Below, in pieces: positions 45,822 to 56,520 of a stretch of 64,000 nt of DNA (positions within the stretch are counted from its first letter, which is position 1; each line of letters begins with the position of its first letter). A program made the position numbers and the translations under genes. Below the pieces are notes generated by a model. The model ran no database searches. It saw only the letters and a program-made list of their open reading frames with translations, and was not told the origin of the DNA. Source of the DNA: Collybia mongolica. Taxonomy: Eukaryota; Basidiomycota; Agaricomycetes; Agaricales; Clitocybaceae. Where the stretch lies: contig JAAXNY010000001.1 in the NCBI GenBank assembly GCA_013420905.1, forward strand, positions 6,138,001 through 6,202,000, written 5' to 3'.

Positions 45822-48372
45822 ATGCTTTATATCTTCGCGTATCTGTCGGTCTTGTCACCGACAATCTTATTGCAAAGTCGTGTCCTCGACACACCCCTCG
45901 CTCCAACAACTGGAGCGCTATCCATATGCCTTCTTAATGTCTGCGCGGTTTTCCCGCGGCACGGGACCACCTTGCATGACTTTATTGAAGACATTCCCCG
46001 CCCGAACATACCTACTATCGACGCCGCGCCTCGAGCAAAATTGATGATGCCTGATGGAATGGAGGGCGACGATGACGGTGGTGGCGGGCGTTGTCAATGC
46101 AAAGAGCCAGAAGGGCGTCCAAATGGTGTGCGATTCATCAATATTTCTTTTCTCTGCGCCTTACACCCTTTTCCCCCAATTCCAGTGCCTTCCTTCCTCG
46201 CCCCGACACTAAACCGGTCCAACGTCGAACCCTTCTCTTTGGATGCGTTTTCGGATAAAGAGATCCAACTGTTAACCCCGCCAATCGCCCACCGCAGTTT
46301 CCCTGGTGCAGTCTACCCGTCAAACGCCACGCAGAAACCCAAGCCCGCCATTGGTCGCGACGCCAAATTTATATCGCCCGACCTCACCCTGCCTCAAGGT
46401 CTCTGGCCGGACCGAGACAGGTTCCTCGCCCTAATCTACTCTGGCGGTCTTGGACGCAACGGATCTGCGTTTGATTGGGACATCGCTGTCAACAACACTG
46501 CGAATCCTGTTACACCCCGCCCGCCTAACACCGAGGCCTCTATGCTGGGTGCACCCCAGGAGACTGGTATTGGGTCGTCGACTCTACCATTCGCCAATTG
46601 TACTGGCGGCGCCCTCTCCTGTGCGGTCTCCTCAACGAATGCAACAGGTCAATCCAATTCCACTATTGGTCCTCTCAGTCCCATCGGCCCCAAGTTCAAA
46701 TTAGTATCTCTCAATTTCACCCTGCCTCGGGATCTTTCGTCAGGTCTAGATCAATACCTCACCTTCGGCGGCTCTGTCAGACTTTTGCGTAACAGGTCGG
46801 TTTTCAGCTGGGGCCTTAGGTGCATTGGGCATATCATCAAATGGAGTTTGGAACACAACGGGTCTGCGTTTAACCGGAACATCATCGCAAACAACACAGT
46901 CAATCATACTATGTCCAACCCTATGGGTCCTCTATTTTACGCCCCGTCTACTCACCCTCCGTCTAAGACCTCGCATCTTCCTGCCCTGCCGCGGTGCCTG
47001 GTATCAGACAAGGCTCGCTTCCTTCTGAATGAGACCTGTCCGTACCTCGTCACCGATAGTATCACAAACGATATGCGCTGGGCCTCACCTTCACCCACGA
47101 CGACGGCGGATATGCCTCCTCTTAGCTTACCCCGATGCCGTTGGTCTGACAAAGCCCTCCACCTCCTCAACAACACGTGCACAAGCTCCAAACACTCCTC
47201 ACCACCAATGAAAGCCGCCGTTGACTTGCGCACAGTTCCTCAACCCCGGTGTCTGTTGGCTGATAAGGCTCTCCACCTTCTCAATGACACCTGTATTATT
47301 GTCTCTGTAAGCGAACCGTCGAGGCCGACTGTAGCAGCGGAACCGCCCAGTTTCGACGAAATTCCTTTCCGCCCGCTCTCGGTATACTCGCTCCCCTGCC
47401 TTGATAATGACAAGGTTCGTCGTGGTGCTCCCAAGAAATGCGGCTTTTACGCATCGCCGAGCCTCGCCATGGCGATCAATTGGGATATCAAGTCGCAAGC
47501 TGCCCTTCTCACCTCTCAGATGGCCGAGAATATGCCCGCCTTCCTCACCATGGTCGCAGATCCCCAGCCCCCGACCTGCCGCAAGCGCCACGGCGCTCTG
47601 AAAACCTGTATTACTACTCCGGCGCCGCTCCCGGACAGGCTTGTAATGCCTGTCATCAATCCTCAGCTGCGTTCTGTCAGGACACGTCACATGGTCGCGG
47701 TTACCCAGGCTATTCTGAGAGAAGTATTCTCTTTATTAGACCGGACTGGGCGATTGGAAGGATTGATTGCTCTTGTGTTCACCCTGGTCATTCTGGGCCA
47801 AACATTCTCCTTGGCGAGTCTCAACGGGCAACACGGAGCTGATACCGAGGGTCCTCCCGCTGTCCCCAAGGTATGGATTGCTCCGTACTCAATCGTCTTC
47901 CATACTTACAATCCCCTTATCTTTAGCCCAAGGAAGCGCCTGTGGAAACGGCTGCAGCTGAGACGGTGGACGTCAATGTCGTGAGTAACATGCCCATGCT
48001 CTTTCCTACGTCTTTCATTGACGCCTATATTCTCCAGGCACCTAAAGACGTACCTCCTATGATACCCCAAACGACGCCGTCGCTTGAGGAAGTGCCTGTA
48101 GAGAAGGTTGTGGCCGAAGTTGTCGTGAGTAGTATATATAATATTTCCATCCCCTTGATTGACACCAGCGTCTACAGGCACCCAAGGACGACGTTCCTGC
48201 TCGCGCAGCCCCCGCAAGTACACCGTCGCCTGCTGGAGGGAAGGCGCGTGTGGTTGCGGGAAGACGCGTGAAACCCGCTCGCAAATCCAAGACACCAGCG
48301 GCAGAAGCAATGTCGTCTACTGGGACTAGTGGCAAGAAGGGCCACCGTCCCAAAAAGGCCAAGCGGTCTTGA
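45822..48372 (+). CDS. Novel secreted/membrane glycoprotein with Cys-DK-LLN repeats
   Basis: Four exons (45822-47870, 47927-47980, 48038-48124, 48178-48372), all phase 0, give 794 residues. The N-terminus is a signal peptide (MLYIFAYLSVLSPTILL). Residues about 390-540 carry repeats of the form PRC-x4-DKA-x-x-LLN-x-TC (RCLVSDKARFLLNETC, RCRWSDKALHLLNNTC, RCLLADKALHLLNDTC and a diverged fourth copy). Many NxS/T sites (NNTANP, NATGQSNST, NGSAF) indicate an N-glycosylated ectodomain; two longer internal repeats contain TLPxxL and NGSAF. One membrane helix (LIALVFTLVILGQTF) lies near residue 650, followed by a tail whose last exons each begin APK(D/E) and which ends in a Lys/Arg-rich segment. No family is recognised. 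A further intron near 46125-46185 is possible because the frame stays open. Confidence 0.65.
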
Positions 48373-48449
48373 GTTTCCGTCACCACCTTCGCGCATATAT
48401 CGCTGTCATGCTTTCACTTTTGCTCTAGAACTTTTCGCATTCATCGACC

Positions 48450-49990
48450 AATGAGGGTTCTCCCCTCCGTCTCCGCAAGCGGCAGGATCATGGTTAACCT
48501 TAGTGAGGTGTGTGGGCGCCGAGGGGGGTTGGGGTCGCGACCTGACTTGCACCTTTGTCCACCACATCACGACGGGTTCCTTGCCTGCCGCTTTGGATTT
48601 GCGTCACATGCTACATGTAAGCGTCTCCCCTTTACTCTCCCTTCCCCCTATTAATCCGTCTTTCATATCAGCTATACACAACTATTGCTTCAGGTCTTCG
48701 CTTCGGGCTTCTTGACTCGTCTCAATATGGATTCGCCTCGCTGCATCGTTTCTACTGCATGGACTGATTTAAACGCCAACGACCGCCGAAACAAATACAA
48801 TGGAAAAATATAGAACGACGATATACCCAAACATAATATTTTCACATTTTCGACCATCTCAAGATCTCTTCTATGAACCATCTGTGTCTGCGAACTTTCT
48901 GCGTCTCTTGGATCTTTTTCCGTCTTACCTATCTCGTGCTTGGCCGCCGACTTTGAGACAGACGCCTTGGATTACTTTTTCGGACACCAACGAACGGAAA
49001 AAAAGAACAGAAAATCTTGCTGACTCGGGACCTCAACCTATTGCTTATTTGATTCGCCTCGCTGCTTCGTCTCTACTGCATGGACCCATTTAAACGCCGA
49101 TGACTGCCCAAACAAATTTAACGAAAAATATTTAGAACGAAGATATACCCAAACATAATCTTTCCACATATTCGACCCACCTCAGGATCTCTCTTTTTGA
49201 ACCATCTGTATCTGCGAACTTCTTGCATCTCCTGGACCTTTTGCGCCTCATCTATCTCGTGCTTGGCCGCCGACTTGGAAAAGGACCCCTCGGATTACTT
49301 TTTTGGACATGGACGAATAGAAACAACCAAAAATCTCGCTGCCTCGTCCGCTCAACCTCTTGCTTACTTCTTGACTGCGTCTTGATACCCCAGACTTCTT
49401 CAGGCCTCTCGATCATCGATTCTGTTGCATCCCCCACGCCTCGGATTTTACTTCTTTGGACACCGACGAACGGAAACAAAACCGGATATTTCGCCGCCTC
49501 ATCCGCTCAACCTATTGCTTACTTGATTGTATCTTGATACCCCGGACTTCTTCAGGTCTCTAGATCTTCGCTTCTGCTGCATCTTTCTCGTTCGGGTTTT
49601 CCCTTGGGACTGCTGCGAGGACCATGGAAGTTCTGAGTCCACATGCGTCTTGCGAGGCGGGTCACGAAGAGGGCTCTTCTTCGACTTGCACCTTGGTAGG
49701 CGCCGTGTGACAAACGCTTTCGCCCTTTGACTCTCAAATTGCCCTCTACCTTCTCCCGTTTGTCTCATTTCCCTGACGTCCTTTCTTCCTTATCTAATCT
49801 GCTTCACTTCAGGCAATTCAACTTCAGGTTTCGCCCTAATATATGTTGATAACGCGCTCAACGCCCCGAGCGACAGGACCATGAGTTATCTTGGCGGCAT
49901 ATGCAGCTCATCGAGGGGGGTCGGACTGGCTACCCGACCCGCACCTTTGTAGTTGCTTTGTCATGACAAGTTTCTCCCCTGTCCTCCCGA
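48450..49990. repeat. Diverged tandem repeats (~340 bp and ~1.39 kb)
   Basis: A ~340-bp unit containing TCGCCTCGCTGC, TTTAAACGCC, ATATACCCAAACATAAT, TGAACCATCTG and TGCTTGGCCGCCGACTT occurs at about 48730-49055 and 49056-49385, with a partial third copy to about 49510. Separately, a block at 48480-48600 (GGATCATGG ... TTGCACCTTTGT) recurs at about 49870-49960 (GGACCATGA ... CGCACCTTTGT). No coding potential is recognised. Confidence 0.55.
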
Positions 49991-49999
49991 GCGCCTACA

Positions 50000-51540
50000 A
50001 CTACTCTTCGTAAGTGTTCCCCGGTCTTTGTCCTCGGCCCCTTCTGATCCACCTGTGATTTTAGACTACCATATACCCGTTATCGTTCGATGACACCCTG
50101 CTCGTACCCTTAGGATTCGCTGCCTCTCGATTATTCTCTGCCCCAAGACTCTTCTCATACTGGATCACATATCTATTTGGGACTTGTTGCGCTGGCGCCT
50201 GTTTGTCGACGACTCTGAATGACCTGGGCTCCCCCGAATAGGTTGTGAACATGGACTGCCCTGGTTGCGCAGGCTTGAAACAATATTGTTATCCGAGCTC
50301 ATGGACCCGTGATTACTTTATCTGGCTACACGCTCCCACTGGGCTACATTTTCTTTGTCTGTTAGACTCACGTGTGTATATGCACATACAGTACCTTCGT
50401 CTCGACCTCGATCCCGTTTGGTCATGTTTCAGTTTGTAATTTATATAGTACGCACGGTTGTCTGGGCACCGCTCACCCGTGTATGAAAAAAAATGTATCT
50501 GGTCTCGTTCTCATCGTTCCTGAACTTCGACGACTCCAATCGCATCTCAGAACTGTTTGAACTTTCTGTTGCCGTCGACAGAGGGACCAGGGTCAAGTTG
50601 GATTTAACCGCCTCGGCTTTTTGCGGCTTAGGTCCGCCGATCGTGTTTACTCAGCCAACATTCCGACCAAATTACAGGGAACGGGCGTCGCCTGCGCAAC
50701 AAATACACAACTTCTTCCGTAATCGTCCCTGTCGCATCGTATGATCCCTGAATCATTAGTATAAAATTCCAAAATGCCGGCGGGTGCCGTTGACGATCAA
50801 TTTTCCTTATCTCCGCGACCCTAAGTGAGGTAAGGTACGGCGCTCAGTACTCTGTGCCCAGATTGATGAGGTTTACGATTATCTTGTTAGCGGCAATTCG
50901 TTGGCCAATGAAAGTCATCCTTCGACTTAATCGTGCTCGTAAGAGAATAAACGACGAGTTTGGGGAGCTACTCAGCGCGTAAGTATATCTTATGGGGCAG
51001 TGACATGAAATTTTTCGGCGGTGGTGTCAAGCTTACGGCGGCCCACAGGTTCGGAAGAAAAATCACCTCCCACCGTTTTGAGCTATCTACAAATGTGGAT
51101 CGGTGACTCTGTATTCTTCACTCTGCATTCACCGGCCTTTCATACAGAGGCACAATATGACTTATGTCCGCCGCCACGACGAAGGGAAACAGTCCGTTGT
51201 GGAGTAACGACCGTCTACACGAAGGCGACAGAGTCAGTTCCGGAAAATTGACCTCCATTAGTTACTTGAGGGTTTCACATCGCCTGAGATGCAGAGTGCA
51301 CAGGAGGGCGCATGATGGAAGATGAACAATAATATCTGTTGGCAGAATAGAATTCTGGCCACATCAAGACCTAATATTTCATTAACAGGAATCCATCAGA
51401 TCGTTGAAGTTGATCTAGACGATTGAAAAGTACTAGGTATGACAGTTGCTGGACCGGATACGCAACTAATACAGAGCTATAACTGTATATATAATTAAAT
51501 CTGATATGGAGGTGGCTGGTAGAACTACGAGTTACGGAAA
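50000..51540. other. No recognisable gene
   Basis: Short frames only on both strands. The sequence has no clear repeats beyond its left edge. Confidence 0.4.
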
Positions 51541-51542
51541 AA

Positions 51543-53734
51543 TCAGTCAGAGGAGTAGGCTGTGCCCTTTCGGCGGCTAAATTTGACCATCATCTTGAGA
51601 GGCTTATGCATGAACCCCTCGGTTGTCTCCAAAATGTCAGAACTCAGCTCGATATTGTACCGAAGCAAGATCGTGGCAAGGACCAGACGCATTTCCATGT
51701 ACGCGAGGCTGAAAGATCGGTTAAGAGATTGGACTAGAGCAGGGGACCGTACAGAGAAACATACTTTCGACCAAGCTAGAGAGCGGAGGATAAATGGATT
51801 GTTCTTGACAAGGAAGGATAAATAACGACTTACGCATGCTCGCGGTCCCTTCCCGAATGTCAAAAGATACCGCTGCAGATCGTTGGACTCGAGCCACCTT
51901 TCTGGCCTGAAAACCTCTGGGTCGCCCCAGATGCTCTGAAGAGTGGGGATCAAACTTGGGCCTTTTCATTATTCATTTTCTCACACACCTCATCATGCTG
52001 GATTGTCCACGCTGGAACGGACATTTCGGTCTATATGTTCCATGAGCACGGCAGTCACAATCCGAAAGAAGGAATGATACACGAACCCCAGGGGGGAAGT
52101 ATTTTTCGCAACAAATGGTGCCTTGCTCTGGAACGGACCGGTGCAGGCCTATTGCAGTTGTAGCGTAATGCCGAAGGCTATGGGCAGAATAAACGTAAGC
52201 ATTAGGAGGGCCCATATCATGCAAAAAGGAAGTAAGAACCCTTCGTTTATCGTCGCTTCGAGATATGGGATATCTTTAACCTGGGTATATTCTGGAACAT
52301 CGCCGTTGACAGATTCTTCTAGAATCTTGACAAGCTTCACGTAGATTTTTGGGTGGGTGACAATCAAATGTATGATTGCTGTCAACGAGTTTGAGGTCGT
52401 ATCAGAGCCTGCAATCCTGCAGATGGTGTATAGATTAGTATTGGCTGAAAGAGGTGCGGGCTTACAGCAACGTGACCGTTTCTGCGGTCAAGATCTCAAT
52501 CTCTTCGGTGGTCATAGTCTTGTCCTCTTGTATGCGAGCTGAAATAAGTTTTCCCAATATGTCATCTCTCTGCGACCCAGACGACAGACGCTTTGAGACT
52601 TTAAGACGCGCCATGTTTTCTAGTCCGTCTGAAGATGTACGACCACGAATGAAGAAAGGGTCCGGGATAAACTTCGAAAGTGTTTTGAATGCGGGATGGA
52701 GCCCTATCACGGCTGCGAGGTGTTCGCGCTGTCGAACTCTTCAGAAATCTCGTACAACAGATCGGAGCGTATACGCCTACTTCGTCAACAAGAGAGATCG
52801 CGTGTTCTTCAGTGTTTGAGCCGTCCGCATTTTGGACAACGACGACATCAGATGCCTGATTTCTTGGGATCACAAAAAGGGAGTAAATGAAAACGATGGG
52901 CTCACGTTTTTTACCATATTGATTGGTTCACCGAATGCAAGATCGGAAAGAACATCAAAAGCAAGGTAGTTGAGCCACACCAGGGCATCAACCTCCTCTC
53001 CAATTTCACACACCCTGTCCAATTGCTTCACAAATCCACTTATGATGTCGTGAATGAATCCCTCGCATTGTTGAAGGGCCCTATAGGAGAAAGCCTGTGA
53101 TACGATGCGACGCTTTTGAGCATGGTCTTGACGGTCCCTTGTTGAAAAGACGGAAGGTTTATCGCCTACGAAAGCGTCATAGAACTGTGATTTGTGGAAT
53201 GCGTTGTTTCCCTGTCCATATATGACAGGGATGGCATCTTTGTGTGCCACTGAGACGTGATTTGGAGATATTCGGACAAACGTTCCATATTTCTAGAGGC
53301 CAATGTTAGCGGCGTTGAGATCGCGACTTAATGTTTGTCGTACCTTGTGAAGCTGGTCAACGGCAACGTATCTCTGTCCACGTCGTGCATGATAAGCCAG
53401 CCACAAGGGAGTCCAACGCGCGAGAAAGGGCCCGGGAATATATCGTAGGGGAGAGCGGTATGCTGATCGCCAGGCTTTGAGGATAGTAAAGAGGAGAGCG
53501 GCGACTAAAAGAAGCCCGAAAACACTAATGTAACCCCAGAGAAACGTAAGTAAGAACTAATAATTGCAGCACATATACTTACCGATAGAAACTGCCTTCG
53601 ATGTTTAGAACTCTGTCTAAACATGTGATATGGTTTACTTGTGCACTGGTGATATTGTAAATCAGTTGTCTAGGCGAAAGTAGAGCCCTGCCATATTGTT
53701 TTGTATGAGGCGGAAAGTCGAGTTGGGAGGACAT
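51543..53734 (-). CDS. Cytochrome P450 monooxygenase (one apparent frameshift)
   Basis: The ATG at 53734 opens a short leader exon. An exon near 53515-53345 encodes a membrane helix (VFGLLLVAALLFTIL) and the hinge IPGPFLARW. The next exon has KYGTFVRISPNHVSVAH, then DHAQKRRIVSQAFSYRAL (helix C) and FDVLSDLAFGEPI. The I-helix reads AGSDTTSNS; the ExxR is rebuilt across an intron as INE-G-LR; PERW reads PEVFRPERWLE; and the haem motif FGKGPRAC-LGRNLAYMEM is rebuilt across two short introns. Between 52735 and 52775 the frame shifts by one and I found no intron to absorb it, so the gene may be damaged there. All catalytic motifs are otherwise present. Endoplasmic-reticulum anchored; substrate unknown. 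Its position near an NRPS relic suggests, but does not show, a shared pathway. Confidence 0.75.
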
Positions 53735-53739
53735 TTTGA

Positions 53740-56500
53740 GCACTAAGCGAGCGGCAAGTCCAATCTTATTATAAGGGAATAAGTTATTAGTTATTAATTA
53801 TGTTAGGCGGCAATGCCCTGAGTCAGATCCCGATAATATCCTCATGGTTTCGTTGATTTGGATTTGTGTAAGGTCCTTTGCTGTGCACATTCCACCAATC
53901 GGGATACGACATAGGGAGAACGGAGTAGGTTGCTCACCCATCAAGCATTTTATGGAGAACCAGCCTCATCCACTGAAACAGGAATGGATATGCAGAATCC
54001 GTTGTACACGGCGTAGAGAGATGTCGATAGGATGGTGGGTGAATGCGCCGGCCGATCGAAACATCTGACGTTAGATAACCGCTTCATCATTGCAGTCCTT
54101 AGGACGCCTACCGACGATAATTTTGGTTCTAAGACGTGTCTGCAAACATCCGTGAGGTTGATGGGTAGAATACAACAGATATACCCTTTTAGACAACCAT
54201 GCGCTTGAGGCAGAGATTAAGGTTCGGACATCGTATTATGGCTGGAGCCCGTCATTCTCCTGTGGACGCTGAAAACTCATTTTGGACGAATTCTGATATG
54301 GAGAAAATCTAGTAGAAGATTGAACATGTATAGAAGATATTTGACCCGATACCTGACGGAGGGTTTAGTATGGTTGAATATGCCGTAATACGACGCACCG
54401 TACGTCGATGGAGATGGAATTTGCAGTAAACGTTATCTATCCCGAATAACTATCAAGATAGAAGGGGCAATCGGATCGTGTAGCGCCTTGTTCCGTGTGA
54501 TTCCAGGGTTCCGGCTAGATTCATAACGATGGGCCCCAACCTGAAAAAAACATGCATAGGCGAGGTTTAAATTTCAACGTCTGAATGTAAGTGATGTAAC
54601 TAATTGTAATACAGTTAATATAACCAATGTACATCTCCAGGGAAGTCCTATGTCGACAGTCCTGGTTGGGTCACTATGTATTGACTTCGCAGACGTTTGC
54701 CAGTCATCTTGATGGGCTGACCTGGAAATGAGTGTATATGGGTGTGAATTACACTCGAAACATATGCCTATCACATACCTGATTTAGTGAAGCATGAAAC
54801 TGATGCTGCCTTTTCGCCCTGTATTCCGTAGTTAGGGCTAAAGACTCTGCACAAGCATCAACCAAATCTTCATTAATCCATTGCGGTGGTGGTCGCTGAC
54901 AAGCTCTGGTGGGATAAAACTTGGAGGCAATCTTGCGGCGGTGCTTCGGAGATCAAAATACAGCTCCGACTATGTGTGTTTTTTATGGGTGGGGCCGATC
55001 GTTATGAATTTAGCTGTCAAAGATGTTTCCATCAAATGGCAACATCATGATCAGTGGTTCTGCTGGTACGCGTGGAGTGACCATCGTCAATCCGGAGGAC
55101 TCGAGTATTCCCAAATGGCCTATATGGTACCTCTGGGAAGAATGTCGAGCCTCAGTCAAGGATTGCCGTCTCCATCGGCGCCTGGCTAGGAACTCTAAGA
55201 TTAGCGAGTGCCGGAATTTACCACTCGGAGCTTGAGGAGTGAGATTCTGGCTTCTGGAATTTACGCTGGCCCTGTAGAAGATCAAAGATGTATTCTTATG
55301 ATTGTTAGGTAAAGCGGCTCTGATGAAAGCTGATCAAGAAGGAAACAAAGTTTCGCATTCGACCAGCGACCGGTTTTTGACGTATGCGTCAATTCTGCAA
55401 GTTCAGGTACTTCGCGGAAATCCAGTAGGCTGATGGAGAGTTTGAATTCACAACTAGGTAGTTCACCAATATCGAATTGGGGGCGAAGTTGTAAAATCAC
55501 ATCAGTAAGATGACAAATTTCTTGTTCGCTTTTCGGCACTTTCCGGCACTTTTCGGCTTGACGACAAGTCTGCAAGTTTCCTCTGAAAGTTTTTCCTATG
55601 TGTGGCATCACAATACAGCTCCAATACCCAAACTAGGTTTGTAGTTAGTCTTCAGGAATGTATTGAGTATGAAGTTCACCTGTAAGTTGATCCTACATAT
55701 CAAAAGTCGGCCCATAGTTCCGAATTATGTTGTCACCATCTGTGATGGTGACGGCAATGGTATGTAAACACAGCGCATGTTCTGTGCTCGGAAACATGTA
55801 GGTGAAGGCTGTGGGGATATCCTGAGACCAGTCAACATGTTGTTAAGCACACTACTGGAGAAGCAATAAATTTCAAACAAATTTGCATTGAGAACTTGTC
55901 GAAATTCAGACATAGCTTTTCAGCTGTTTGTTTGCACACTTTTCGGACTTGTACAAGCACGAAAAGAAATTTCTATAAACACTGATGCATGTAATAAGAA
56001 CCACGGTGACTATTGCTAATCTCAATATAAATTACCAGAGACATCACAACGCTCATTTCGTACCAAATACTCAGTCTAGAGCTAAATGGTTGGGGTATAC
56101 ACATCTAGAACGAGGGAGTCATATGGTACTGATTGAAACCGCCAGGTATACCATAATATTGCAGTGAAAATTAGGCAACAAGGTTAATCAACAGGACCCA
56201 CACCTTGCTACAATTTCCTTCGAGCATACCCGAAGACATTTTGTTATTTAATATGACACAGTGAATATGTCACTCGTTGGACCTCTCCCGGCTTTCAGAA
56301 ATCAGTATTGACTGCGGGCCACTTTCAAAGAACTTGCAGCACCACTGTTTTACCTATGCCATGAGGAATTATTGATCTCCTCTATTTCTGGTGCACCCAT
56401 TGCTAAGTATCAGGGACTGAAAACCATCTGTTTACCCAGCATTATTCTCTATTCATTCCGCTCAGAACCCGAAATGGCATTTGACAGGCCTCATGTTGTA
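53740..56500. other. No gene recognised
   Basis: Minus-strand ORFs at 55611-55282 (SEQEICHLTDVILQLRPQFD) and 55913-55725 have protein-like composition but no domain I know, and no supporting splice pattern was found. The remainder is short frames. CpG content is moderate. Confidence 0.35.
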
Positions 56501-56520
56501 ACTTGCTTTTCGTCCCCACC

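Noticed and set aside
47199..47690. 163-codon antisense ORF inside the glycoprotein gene
   Set aside because: Shadow frame of a GC-rich coding exon with no independent features.
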